Of a DNA stretch of 64,000 nt, positions 23,441 to 35,904 are shown one piece after another. Below the pieces are notes generated by a model. That model did no database searches, was not told the DNA's origin, and saw nothing but the letters and a program-made list of their open reading frames with translations. The DNA comes from Anaeramoeba flamelloides (lineage: Eukaryota > Metamonada > Anaeramoebidae): NCBI GenBank assembly GCA_027625915.1, contig JANTQA010000032.1:14958001-15022000 (forward strand), written 5' to 3'. Numbering within the stretch: the first letter of the stretch is position 1; every line of letters starts with the position of its first letter. The translations under genes and the position numbers were made by a program.

Positions 23441-26400
23441 TTAATCTGTACCAGATGATTCATTTTTCTGCTGTTCAATTTTTACATATGATTTTGTAAT
23501 TTTGTCCATGGTATCTGCTGAATAATCCATAAAGAAAAAGAGCAAAACAGAACATAATAATTGGGCAATTGCAAAAAATATCATAATTGGTAAAAGTGAA
23601 TATCTATCATGGATCTTTGTATCTATAATTGGGGTAATAACTGCAGCCACAGAAGAAGAAATTTGCAAATAACCAAATATTATACCAAAGTTTTTTGTGC
23701 CATATAATTCTGATACAATTGTTGGTGTAATTGTAAGACTAGTACCAAACGAAAGCCCCAAAAATGATGTGAAAAATAAATATACATAATCATACGTATG
23801 TGTATGATGATGGTGCTCATGTACAATACAAAGTATAATAAAATCGATCATTATTATGAAGCATATTATGGAATAATATTTATTTCGGTTGATTTTTTTT
23901 TTTTTGAAATAATCACCAATAACCCCCCCAAGAACACCAGCCAAGCAATTAAATATTGAAAAAATTGTAATAGAGTTCGATATATCACTCTCATTGTCAC
24001 CGCTTCGGTATTCTGACCAGATAATATTTGACGCTTTGGTGTAATATTTAATATTTTTGTGAGAAATAACATAAAATAGATTAAGAAAATAAGTATTTTA
24101 TTAGCTAAGTAAATTATATTTTATTTGAATATGTAAAAAGTTTTTTTTTTTTTTTTTATTATTATTTTATGCTTCTTACCCCATTTAAGGGTATGTTTGG
24201 TTAACCTTTAACATTTTTATATTTTTCTGAATGAGCCTAAAATTAAGAAAATGAACGATATTTTAAAAATAAATCGGAATTAATTTCAATATTCTTTTTT
24301 TACTGTTAAATTCTAAGAAATACTTTTATTTTCCAATTAATAAATGAAAATTTTTATTTAATGTTCCCAACTATTTTTTTCCAATTCAAAGTTGAATAAA
24401 CTTAAAAATATTTTTCAAACATAATTAGAAATGATATTTCTAGTCTCCAAATATTTTCCTAATTATTAGTTGAAAAAAAAAACCAAGATATTTAAAAGAT
24501 TGTTTGATAATGAAAATATCGAGATTAAGGGATCAGTCTTCTACGACTACAAGGCAAAAATTTAAAATATGTTATTGGTAGTATTCTCTACTTACAAATT
24601 TTGTAGATGCCAAGTGCCAAAAAATTCTGATCGACTAAGAAAACCATATAAAAAAATTAGTTTAGTGAGATCAATTTTTTTTATCCATTTTTTCCGAAAA
24701 AGAAAACTTTTAAATTCATTTTATTTCTCACAATTTAACAAGTTTTTACCCCTTTTATTGTCATTTGGATCATTATTATACTATAATATTTCTTTGTTAC
24801 TAGTAATATTAATATAAAGATTTTTTTTCTTTTTTGAGATAAAACTTTTGGTTAACCAAAAAATTGATATATTCAACGGATTAAAAAATAATTGTATTTT
24901 TTTAAGAAGAATGGTTATAATAATCAAAGTTTTAAAGTCATGTAAAAATTTTACTCTGAAATTTTGTTTTCGTTTTAAGATAAAATTCGATTTTTCAAAA
25001 TATATTTTACTTGAAAGATATTTGGGAATTAGTTAATTTTATCCTCACAATTCAAAATCATTTTTTTTTCTGCCAAAAATGAATTGAATTGTTATAGGGA
25101 TTCTTTTGAATAATACCAAACAATTTGTTAAAAAAATTTTTTTGTAATTTATATTTCATTTTTTGAAAATCAGAAAAGAACTTTTTTTAAAACCTTAAAG
25201 AAAAAAAAATTTTTTGCTTAAAAGATCTCAATTTAATTGATAAATTGTAGTTAAGCTTCTACCGAATATTTATTTATTGAATCACCAATACCACAATTAG
25301 TTTTATTGGCTGAGATTTGAATTGAAATATTAATCAAAGAAAAAGAAACCAAATAAAAAATTTGCTTTCGAAATCAATACTTTGCAACATAAAACGGAAA
25401 AATTTGTTTTCCCATTTTCAAGAATTAACTTAATTCTTAAACAAAATAATAGGTTACTTTTTTTCGTTTTATATTGGAAACATGCAAATTTTGGATTTCA
25501 AAAAAAGAGACTCAAATCAATAAATTGTTTAAATGAGGTTAACTCATCCATTTCATAAGTCGAAACACAAATTACAAAAAAAAAAATTTTCAAGATCTTG
25601 ACAAGATTTCATTTTATTTTTAAAAATTACTACTCCCTTAAATTTACATCTTTCCTATTTCATTTTGGGATAAAAACTATTTTTTTTTTAATGTTTTGAA
25701 AAAAGTTCTTTTCTGATTTTCAAAAAATGAAATATAAATTACAAAAAAATTTTTTTAACAAATTGTTTGGTATTATTCAAAAGAATTCCTATAACAATTC
25801 AATTCATTTTTGGCAGAAAAAAAATTATCAATTCATTTTCCTTTTTCTTTTACAAATAGAGTTTTCAAATAAGTGAATTATAATCAATGAATTCTATGAT
25901 TTGTTTGGTCTTATCTTGTATTATATATTTGGTGAACACAGAATACTAAATGAATTGAACTGTTTCCATTTGAAAAAAGAATAATCAGTTTGAAAAATTT
26001 TCTCCCATTTATTATGCTAATACCAGTATGTTTCTCTTAAATTTCAGGAAATCGATTGCCATTTGTACTTTCTATTTATTTGTTTCTTCCTTTTATATAT
26101 AGTGTGAACCAAGGATCATAAATGAAAGGGATTTTTGAATTGAAAAATGAAAATCAGCTGAAAATTTATCAAACATATCAAGTGATGTAGATCTGAAAAA
26201 TATAGCATCATTTTTATATTTTTTTTATAATTTCTTGAGAAAAATAACTGTCTTTATTGTTTTGATTTGGAAACAATCTCCTTGTTATGTTTACGAGTTT
26301 GGCCTGGAAGAACGAGAAATATGATATTGTTCGAAGTGATATAAGATTATGTTGAGGAGTTCGAAGAACGACGATTAATATAATCTTAGCACCAGAACAA

Positions 26401-29400
26401 TATCATATTTTGAGTCTGGAAGGAGAACCAAAACGAGGAAATATAACTGGTGATTGTTGAAAAAATGAAACAATATGAGATGCTATTTATTTTTTAACTC
26501 GGGATCTAACTCGATAAAAAAACTAACAAACGAAAACAAAGAAACACATTTTGCCCAATACAACTAATTTGTAATTTTTAATGGTACTTCGAAGAACTTG
26601 TTTTTCAAAGGATCTTTTGTATACTAATGGAGTCATTGTAAACATTGAAGTTAAATTTTACATTTTCATCCATTAAGGATAAAACTTGGTTTAAAATCCC
26701 ACAGATACAAACTAGATCGCTAACTTTTCAATGAGTTTCTATTTACTCTTGTATTTTACGCTTATTAAGAAACACCCGAAGCCGATCAAACATAAAACCT
26801 GCGTATATTGTGTGTTCTTAACAGTGACTAATTTTCAGCATTCCTCTCCAAAATTTCTTGACTTGACGTAGTAAAAAAAAATGTTTTTTTTTTTTTCTAA
26901 TTTCAAAAATTTGTAAATGTTTTTTTCACATCTTTTGAAAACCTTTTATAAATGGTCTTTTCTCTCCTTTTTTCGAAGAAAAAAGAGATCAAACGTTTTT
27001 AATTTTTTTAAAAATGAGATTGATTTATTTCGAACCAAAACCAAAAATGTTGTTTGATTTTAGCTATTATTTTTAAACAAAGAATGAGAATTCATTAAAT
27101 TTCCAACCTTTACAAGAAAGTTGATGGACTTTTTTCTTTGTCATCTATTGATCAAATAATTGAGTGACTTGAACCAAATTAATTTTGCAATGTCGTAAAT
27201 CCTTGAGCGCGGTAAACCTTATATATTTATGAGATTAAAAATTGGCAAATTTTTTTGGTCAAACACTTCGAAAATAACTTTAAATAACATTTTTAAAGTA
27301 GAATTTATTAATAAAATACAAATTATTTTGTCCAATTAGAATTCAAAAAAAGAAGATCAGAAAATTCCCAAACTTTGCCTAATTACTAGAAGATTTCCCA
27401 AAATCTTTCCACAGTGTCTACAATACTATCCTAAACTTTTGAGAGTTCTAATCTTTTTCTTATCAGTAGTTATGAGGAATTATATAGTTAAATTTTTCCA
27501 AAGAAAATGTTTGAGTTTAAAAAAAAATACATAGCACATATATTATCCAAATAACTGAATATAAACCCCAATTCAAAATTTTTAACACACCAAAATTCGA
27601 TTTGTGAAGAAAAAAACTTATTTAATCAATTCAAGAAGATTTACCAAATTAGAACCATTCACTAATTGAAATGTTAACACTTCTTCATAAATTACAATAC
27701 TCCTAAAACAATAAATAAATAATTATCAATACAAATAAATGAAGGGTGTGTCAAAAATTTTGGAGAGAGCAAAACAAAAAAATACATTAGTAAATATGTT
27801 GCAGTTCTATTAGGATTGTTGATCGATCAAATGGTTAGATACTACCAACTAATTTTATTTGAGTTCTTATATTTTGAACAACTTGACTTTAATCATAATA
27901 TCAATTGCTCAAAAAATTTTTGATCCAACGAAACAAATTACGTAATTCAAACAATGAAATCAAAACAAAAAACTAAAAAGATGAAAAAATGATTTTCATA
28001 TTTTACAAAAATCAAAATTATCTCCAATTTCAATGAAATTGTATTATTGTGATTGTTTGGAACGTTTTAGCAGTGTGGAAAATTTTGAATTTTAGTTTAT
28101 ATACTTTTTTTTTTGTCAGAGTGACGCAACAATTTTTTCAAATATCGATTATTTTTTATAATTGACCTTCTAAGAACAAACAAGAATTAAGTAGAATAAT
28201 ACACAAAGAATTGAAGATATCAATCTGAAATAAAACCTAAAAAATCAATATATTTTCTTAAAAATAAAAAAACTCAAATTCTTAGTCCCTCATTGAGAAA
28301 AACAACAAGGTTCATTTTGATGTCAATCAAAGATCAAATAAAATTCCAATTGAAATAAATATGATTTCTCTACAACCATTTTCGCTGTTTCAATAACCTT
28401 AGAATAACATTTTTTTACAAAGTGACTATAGATCAAGCAATAAAAAAAAAATTTGCAAATGAATTACATTGTTTAAAAAAAAATCAAAAGCAAAAAAAAG
28501 TGAAAAAATGTGTTTAAATTTTGGAATTTCCCAAATTAATTTTTTCTTCTCATATTGATTCAAACACTTTAAACACATGTAATTCACTCTCCGAAACTGG
28601 GCACTTTTGACTGGAAAATGTTTTATAATTTAAGCTATTTTCTGAAAAATAAGGCAAATTTATTTTAACATATATCTTTATTATATTCAATCGCCATAAA
28701 ACTATTTAAATATACAAAATCATTAACAGCCATTTATAAATTCTTGATAATAATTCAATTTGTTTGTTAGTATGTTTATTACATAAATAAAATTTATTAA
28801 ATTTTCTGATCTCGATTTTATCTGTTATTTTTTAAGTGTGAAAAAGGCTGTTTATTATTTTCTTTTTGATCATAAAAATTGTTTTCGTAACTTCTTTAAT
28901 CTCGACAAATATTCCAATAGAATGAAAAAAATATAACCGTATTTTATTATTTAAATAATCATTTTCGAAATTTGCCATATTTCCATTTTTTTATTGAAAT
29001 TGGTAGTTCATTGTTTTTTGCAAAAAAAGTGTGTTTTTTTTCATTTTTTGGAAATATTTCAAAAAACCTATTTTGAAATAAATACCATAGTCATTTTTTC
29101 AATCAATATTAATATTAGACTGAATTGGTATTGTCAATTAACAAATACATTTACTGACAAAGATGATTTTTTATGAAATGTAAAAAAAAAAAATGCCCCA
29201 CCTTTTCGGAAATTGCTTAGTTGTGTTTTCTGTCCAATACAAAGATATGAGAAGAAGAATAAGAAGAAGAAAAAAAAATGTCCAAAAAAAATCTTAATAA
29301 TAGGGGATAATGTGGCTAGGCTGTTGTGAAAACTTTTGAAGAGCTATTCAACTCCTTTTAGCTTTCTGGGAATATTGAAAATGTTTTAACCCAATAGCAC

Positions 29401-31498
29401 ATTCTTTAAAGAACAGATAAAGGGTTGGTTGCTCAAGAGGCCGAATTTTCCAAGGTAATTTATAACACCAAAATAGACTGAGAAACGATTTATTTGCCTT
29501 TTTTATTACTGAGATTGATCTAAAACGATCTATTGATATGTCAACCAAATCAAAACAAAATATAATGAAAAATTTTTGATCTGATCCTTGATTGAACCAA
29601 GTATCTTTTTTGTTGTTTTTTAAAATAACTTTTTCATCACATAATCTATTTTTTGATCAAAAAAAATTTTCTTTGTAAAAATATTGCTCAATTATCCCAA
29701 AAACATATCAACTATTATATTGCGATTACTTTTTAATCACGATATTTTATAGAAAATCACGATTTTTAGTTAAATATCGCGATTTTTGAGAATATCGTGA
29801 TAATATTGAATATCGCGATTTTGTGGTATTATCGCGATATTATTGATTATCGCGATTTTTTGATAATATCGCAATTTGATAGAGATAATCGTGATTTTTG
29901 AAGCTTTATCGCTACTTGACAAAGATACCAACAAATCCTCTAGTTATTTGTACAAAAATACAAATAACTCTGTAAGATTAAATAATTTCCCGATAAATCA
30001 ATACTACCCTTCATTGCGATTCTTTGTAGTTCGTGGGTATTTACAAAAGAACAAAAAATAAATCTTCGGTTTTCCAAAAAAATGAATTTCTTTTTTTTCT
30101 TTGGAGAAAAGATCATAATAGCCTTAACTACAAAATATAAAGCTAGCGTTTGTATTGTATCTGAAGAACTCATTTCGAATTCCCCCTTAAGAATTTCCCA
30201 ACAATCTTTTCAAAAACTCTTCTCATTTTAGATTTCAATATCAACATTACCAAAATTTTTTCTTCTCACGACAAAAAAGAGGTTTGTTAATAAGATCAAA
30301 GAGAAACCAAAAAAAAAAAAATGAATTGATACTTACATCCAAGAACAAAAATCCCAGAAGCTACACCAACAAAATAAGCAAAAAACAGAATCCAAAAGGA
30401 TCTCGTTTTTAAAAGGAGAAGTGATTGTTTAAAGGTGATTTGAGGTATGTTAAATTGAATATCATTTTTTTGGTTCACTTTTAAAAGAGGACCTTTTTCG
30501 AGGTCACTATCATTTTCGGTATTAAGTACCTCAACATTTTCTTGACTGCTTTCTTCTTCTTCTTCTTTTTCTTCTTCTTTGCTTTCTTCTCCTGTTTCAA
30601 CTTTTTCGCTTTCAATATTTTTGTTTGTTGATTTGATTTTTGATTTTGGTTTGGGCTTTGGTGCTAAAAAAAGGGAAAAAAATGTAAGAACCACAAAGGT
30701 TAAGATCCCAATAAACCGAAGTTTCCACCTCCAACAATCTGTTGACTTGCATTCCACTGCCTTTGTAAAAACCTTAAGGACTTGAACGTAGTATGCAATC
30801 GAAAGAGACAACGCTGCCCCGACACAGGAAATGGAGACACCAATGAGGTCCGGTCGAGAAACAAGCCCACTGGAGCCTAAGGAACAAATGAAGGAGGTAC
30901 CAATACCAAAGCTTGCAATAAGGTACATTATGAAAATTCCTGCATGGGAACTTTGATAAGACATCAGAAAATAGCCGACGCCACAACAAATTCCTCCAAT
31001 TGTACTCGAAATACGTGGTCCAACTCGATCGTTTGCCCTATTGAAAATTATATGAAAATCAAAAAAAAAAAAATCAAAAAATTTTTTGAATGTTATTTTT
31101 TTGTTTTTTGTCTGTTATAATTGGATTGAAGAGAGGGTCTCGACTTGTCAACAAAAGAATTTTCAATCGAGAACTAAAAGCTTCTTATCTTTAAAGCATT
31201 ACCATCCTGCCGGAAAAATTGTAAAATAAAGCCCAATCATACCAAAGCTTGTAAGTATACTAATAAAAGTATCAGAAAATTTAAGATCGGCTTGTATATC
31301 ACTTGAAAATGTTGCAAAAATGTTTGGTGCTCCGCAATGCAACGAAATAATTGCTCCAGATATCACAACAAACAACGGGTTTATTTTATACATTTCAATA
31401 CCAAGATTAAGATTGTAACTTTTTTGTATTTTCTTTGTCTTGTTGTCTCGACTTTTTGAAAATAATGAAAATAATTTTCGACAGTTTTTTTGAGACAA
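23441..31498 (-). CDS. MFS transporter, nodulin-like/monocarboxylate type (three exons)
   Basis: Predicted twelve-helix major facilitator carrier of unknown substrate. Exons 31203-31498, 30337-31037 and 23441-24033 join in phase to 529 residues. Exon 1 gives helices 1-2 (INPLFVVISGAIISLHCG). The loop PAGWANDRVGPR, split by intron 1, is the conserved MFS motif between helices 2 and 3. Helices 3-6 follow, with SLGSSGLVSRPDLIGVSISC typical of nodulin-like carriers. The central loop (about 224-291) is a Glu/Lys-rich insertion. Helix 7 begins SFWILFFAYFVGVASGIF, and exon 3 carries helices 8-12, from SITIFSIFNCLAGVLGGVIGDY onward, ending SSGTD plus TAA. Joining the halves across a 6303-bp intron rests on matched phase (GTAAGT donor, CCAAAG acceptor), the same strand and the continuous MFS topology; no other gene intervenes. 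Two half-genes remain a less likely alternative. Confidence 0.82.
25057..25828. mobile_element. Foldback element with near-identical 145-bp arms
   Basis: Arms at about 25057-25200 and 25682-25828 are reverse complements with about one difference over the central 115 bp. The arm contains CTGCCAAAAATGAATTG, TAATACCAAACAATTTG and AAATCAGAAAAGAAC. The interior of about 480 bp has no open frame. A decayed relative lies at 3650-4280. No autonomous partner is visible. Confidence 0.85.
26235..26510 (+). repeat. Unclassified 260-bp repeat, copy 1
   Basis: Aligns with the reverse complement of 58430-58670. Shared: TTTTGATTTGGAAACAATCT, CCTTGTTAT, GTGATATAAGAT, AATCTTAGCACCAG and CATATTTTGAGTCTGGAA. 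It has no terminal inverted repeats and no common open frame. A transcribed RNA or a non-autonomous element are both possible. Confidence 0.7.
27562..28099 (+). mobile_element. 538-bp MITE, copy 1
   Basis: Nearly identical, and equal in length, to 33922-34459. Ends read TAAACCCCAATTCAAAATT and, on the other strand, TAAACTAAAATTCAAAATT: imperfect 28-bp terminal inverted repeats with TA at both edges. It lies directly left of the CAGTC MITE at 28117. Non-coding. Confidence 0.9.
28117..28613. mobile_element. CAGTC-ended MITE, about 500 bp, copy 3
   Basis: Collinear with 10774-11276 and 14017-14514, with the same internal landmarks. Ends CAGAGTGACG and TTTTGACTG. Located in the 6.3-kb intron of the MFS gene. 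Confidence 0.8.
28700..28985 (+). repeat. Dispersed repeat family D, copy 2
   Basis: Aligns with 35905-36170 on the same strand and with 22690-22965 reversed. It follows the CAGTC MITE closely. Non-coding, class unknown. Confidence 0.6.
29720..29915. repeat. Degenerate TATCGCGAT array
   Basis: About ten copies of a palindromic core TATCGCGA(T/A), or its one-step variants TCACGAT, TCGTGA and TCGCAA, spaced roughly 15-25 bp apart and linked by T-runs. CpG is otherwise rare in this window. The variants are mostly C-to-T or G-to-A changes inside the CpGs. Location: intron 2 of the MFS gene. Confidence 0.8.
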
Positions 31499-32029
31499 AT
31501 GACAAATCAGCGAATTCTCTTGTTTCCAAATAATTTACTATTTAGGTTTTACTTCTTACAAAAAAAAAGTCAGGCATTGGAAAATTTCAATTAAAAGAGT
31601 ATCGATCGATTCGCAAATAGATAAAAATTTTCACTTTATTTTTATTTTCTTTTTATCCTTTTACCTAGTTACAAGGGTTATTTCCCGAAAGAGATTCTAA
31701 TTTGCAATCTATACAAATGTTTTGTTTGGTTGGCCCTTTTTTCTTCTCTGTGTTAAGATACAATTATGAGAACTAAAAGTCCTTAATAAAAGAATATTTA
31801 AAAAAACAATTATAACCAACCGAAATTGTATGAATTTAAATCTCTAATACCAGTATTTAATTTCAACGTTTGATGTGCCTAGAAAGTTTTAAATGTGATA
31901 AAGATATTTTTATACTTAAGGGTCGAGTTATTACGGTGTAAAAAAAAACTTTTTTTGAAAATGGAAAAAAAAGTGAAATTTTTATAAGTTCCTAACACTA
32001 ATCAAAAACTCGCTAACATTGATGAATAA

Positions 32030-32400
32030 ATAGATCTCCAAAAATCAGCAATCAAAAAGGATGAAATTTATAGAAAAAAACCTACAAGAAAGCTACACTC
32101 GATTTCCAATTAGAATGGTTGTGGATTATAATTTTTGATAAAAACTTTGATAGTTTTGTAGTTTAATTCTTTGGCACTTTTTGAGATCTTGAAGATTTTT
32201 TTTTTATTTTTTTCTATTTCTCAAATGTGTTATTATTTTCTCAAGAATGTTCCAAAATCAATACTCTACCATTGATAGATGGTTATAAAATAATCACAAA
32301 TCAGATTAGATCTAATTAAATTGATTGTAGATTTATAGAAAATAATTTGTTTTAAATTGCAGAATTTTGATTCTTTCAAAATTTAAAATAAAAAACTAGG
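32030..32400 (+). repeat. Dispersed repeat, copy 2
   Basis: Partner of 21890-22260, sharing CAATCAAAAAGGATGA and TCAAGAATGTT in order. A separate inverted-repeat element begins just after it at about 32466. Confidence 0.6.
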
Positions 32401-32465
32401 GAATAATTCTTTTTTATGAAAATTTGTTTTTTTCAAATTGAGAAATCTTGGAACTTTTTGTTGTA

Positions 32466-32972
32466 TAGGAGTGAAAAAGAATACTAGACATAAAAAAAAT
32501 CCTGGTCAAGGTTTTTAATTGTGAATATTAGTGAAAATTGATTTATAATTTTAACCTTTTTTATGATTACCTTTTGTTTTATAACCAATTTTTTTTAAAA
32601 TTATCACTCACCCACTTATTCAAATGATGACTAATAAAACTTCATTTGTTCAAAAAATAATCCAAGCTATGAAAATTCGAGAATAAAAATTATCATTTTT
32701 TAAACTCTAGTAAATCTCTACAAAACTCGATTGTTTTTCAAAAAAAAAAAAAATAGCTCTACATTGGTTTTCAAACTATTATTTGAGTATTATATAAACA
32801 AAACGAACTAAACGAACTTTATGTAGGCTTATTATTAGGTTCAGGAAAAAATTGGTTATATATTAAAAGTATTTGATTATAAAGGTTGGAATTACATATA
32901 AATTTTTGTAAATATCACAATTAGAAATCTTGTCCTGGAATTTTTTTTATGTCTAGTATTTTTTTCACTACC
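32466..32972. mobile_element. Inverted-repeat element, about 505 bp
   Basis: Left arm about 32466-32530, right arm about 32905-32972; both contain AATACTAGACATAAAAAAAA, then (C/A)CTGG or CCAGGA and TCTAATTGTGA-like sequence when read inward. Arms of about 65 bp, non-coding interior. Confidence 0.75.
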
Positions 32973-33921
32973 AAAATTGAATTTTTTTGTCAATAGAGAT
33001 CCTATATGAAATATTTTTTTTTGTTATTTGAATTTTGTCATTCAAAAGAAGAGTACTTTTACAATAATGTTTTGTATTCAAGTATTCCCTTGATATGGAG
33101 CCAATCCAAGGTAAATTACGCAATCTATAATTCTGAATAATCTTTAAAAGATCAAATCATCTTTTATGAAATGTTGTTGAATTTAATATGAAATGTGAAT
33201 TTAAATTTCAAATACATTTATTTTATTTATTGATAATAAGAATATGTAAAATTACAATAGTTGAAATGAATTTATTTATATCATGTTTCATTATCTCGAT
33301 GATTTTTTATTTTAATCATTTAAATGATATAATATTTTTGCACTTTAATATTTTAATTATTTTCCTATTCTCTTTTTTATTTAGTAAATTTTTTGTTTAA
33401 CTCCTTTCTCTCAATAAATAAATATATAAATGAATTTATATTTGGGATTGAAAAAAAAAAATCCCTTTTTTTAAATTCAATTTATATTTTCAAAAATTTT
33501 ATTGAATTTGGTGAAAAAAATCTATTTATAACATTATTTATTATAATTTTTTTCTATTTCCTAGTACTTTTTTGTCATTTAAATTGAAACGTGTAATTTC
33601 TCTTCTTTTGATTGACAAAATTAAATGATAATAAAAAAATTAAAAAGAATCAAAAATATAAATTTTGAAGTTTTTAAAATAAATTGACAAAGTATCTCAA
33701 TATAATAATTCAACAATTCGTTAGATATACAACCCTAAAATTTACAAAACTTTAAAATTCGATTTTTCTGATCAATTAGAAAAAAAATAGTTAAAAAACA
33801 TAAATTAGATACTCATTTTAATATTTATTTATAAATAAATAATCAAGTAATCATTAACCATTCTAAACTGAATATTAATTAAATATTCTAAACATGTCAA
33901 TTTTAACTCTTTGATATTGTG

Positions 33922-34459
33922 TAAACCCCAATTCAAAATTTTTAACACACCAAAATTCGATTTGTGAAAAAAAAAAAACTTATTTAATCAATACAAGAAG
34001 ATTTACCAAATTAGAACCATTCATTAATTGAAATGTTAACACTTGTTTATAAATTACAATACTCACAAAACAATAAATAAATAATTATCAATACAAATAA
34101 ATCATGAATTTGTTAAAAATTTTGGAGAGGGCAAAACAAAAAAATTTATTGGTAAATTTGTTTAAATTCTATTAGGAATATTGCTCGATCAAATGGTTAG
34201 ATACTACCAATTAATTTTATTTGAGTTCTTCTATTTGGACGAACTTGACTTTAACTTAATATCAAAGGTTTAAAAAAATATTTTATCCAACGAAACAAGT
34301 TACATAATTCAAGCAATAAAAGGAAAACCAAAACTAAAAGATGAAAAAATGATTTTCATATTTTATAAAAATCAAAATTATCTCCAATTTTAATGAAATT
34401 GTATTATTTTTATTGTTTGGAACGTTTTAGCTGTGTGGAAAAATTTGAATTTTAGTTTA
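33922..34459 (+). mobile_element. 538-bp MITE, copy 2
   Basis: Same length and nearly the same sequence as 27562-28099, 5.8 kb apart on the same strand, with TA at both edges. The sharp drop in similarity exactly at the TIR ends defines the element. Recently mobile by the look of it. Confidence 0.9.
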
Positions 34460-34733
34460 GAAATAAAAAAATAAACAAAATTTCAAATTTAATCATGAAA
34501 ATAGTATACATTCAAAAATCTAGATTAAATATAAAATTATAAGATCAGAATTATTTTTATAAATTTAAAATATTTGAATTTATTTTTATATACAAATAAG
34601 TATTTTATTATATTTAATTTATGTTAAATTAATGATAACTTATTTATAAAAAAAATTCTCAGAGTTTCACAATTTTAAATGTAAAATTTTGAAGAAAAAT
34701 TTATATATAAAGATCTATAGCAAATAAAACTGT

Positions 34734-34764
<31 letters not shown>

Positions 34765-34998
34765 AAATAATCAACATATTTTTTTTTCCTTATAAATTAA
34801 TCATTTTTCAACGAAACAATCATCATCAATTTGATTTCAATTCTTATTTAGTCATTCTTAGCTATCCACAACAAAGTTGGGAAAATATATTTTAATAAAT
34901 ATTTTATTATACTAAAATCCTTTTCAAACAAAAAGGCACACCTCTCAATTGGCCAATACTATTAAATTTGATTGTTAATAAGATAATTACTTATTCTT

Positions 34999-35275
34999 GA
35001 TTTTCATTTTAATTATTCATTTTTTAACTGCCCAGCCTATGAAAATAATCGTAAAATCTGGATATCTGAATTAAAAAAATTTAACATATCTAATATATTA
35101 AAAAATAATATTATTACTCTTTTTGATGTTATTAGAAATAGAGATTCATCGTATTTATTAGCTTTAGTGGGTAATAAATTTATTTTTGAGTCTTTAACAA
35201 AATTCCTAAATCAGAATTTAGGAATTCCGGCAAATAAGAGGAATTAAAAACTCCTCGATTAAATAATAATAATAA
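34999..35275 (+). mobile_element. Possible 3' end of a LINE
   Basis: An open frame ending at the TAA at 35245-35247 reads NYSFFNCPAYENNRKIWISEL followed by about 50 more residues. This resembles the C-terminal CP-x-Y-xxx-R segment that follows the reverse transcriptase of many non-LTR retrotransposons. The stop is followed by a short (AAT)n tail, as in some LINEs. Nothing resembling a reverse transcriptase lies upstream, so it would be strongly 5'-truncated. A stray host exon is the alternative. Confidence 0.35.
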
Positions 35276-35904
35276 TTAATCATTTTTTTATTTTTTGTTT
35301 TTTTAATTTATCAATATTGAACAGTTGGGAAATGAAATAACAAGATAAGAAGAAACCAATTTGGAAATAATCTGACAATCTAAAAATGGAGATGGTTTAA
35401 GTTTGATTCCGAATGAGCTAGATGTTGGAATTAAGAAAGACCATAATTAGATAGATTTTTGGAACAAATAAAAGAGAAAATAAAGATAAAAAAAATAATT
35501 CCAACAAAATACCCAGATGAATTGTGACTTTATCTTTTAAAATGAGACTTTATAGAACAAAAGTTTGATGTGTAAAGAGTTATAAATAACCTGTAAAGAA
35601 CTTTTCCCAATTCAATGTATTCAAATAGTTGTTATTGATTTCATAATTTTTTTTCTTTACAATTTACAAAACGAGATTTCTCATTTCAAATGAAAAGGGC
35701 ACATCAATTTTTAAAATATTTAATTTTAATTTTTATTGTTTTGTTTTAATGAGTTTTAAATCCCCAGTTGAGTGTTTTTTTATATGTTTTAAAGTGTTTT
35801 TTTTTATTTTAGAATGATACTACAATTAACTTGATTCAATTATGAATAATCCTTGAAAATATTTTGTGCACTTTTATTTGAAAAAGATTTTATTTCCTCA
35901 TAAA

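Larger units (their letters stand above)
24034..30336 (-). other. Intron 2 of the MFS gene, 6.3 kb
   Basis: Over twenty times the length of the short introns in this window. It contains, left to right, the 772-bp foldback (25057-25828), a 26.2-kb repeat, a 538-bp MITE, a 497-bp CAGTC MITE, a family-D repeat and the TCGCGA array. A less AT-rich patch at about 26540-26880 and a minus-strand open frame at 29348-29548 remain unassigned. Confidence 0.7.

Noticed and set aside
29348-29548. Minus-strand frame with WKIRPLEQPTLYLFF
   Set aside because: It looks somewhat protein-like and could be a transposon scrap, but no motif or second copy supports a call.
29720-29915. CRISPR-like array
   Set aside because: Units are short, palindromic and irregularly spaced with no unique spacers of constant length, and the DNA is eukaryotic.
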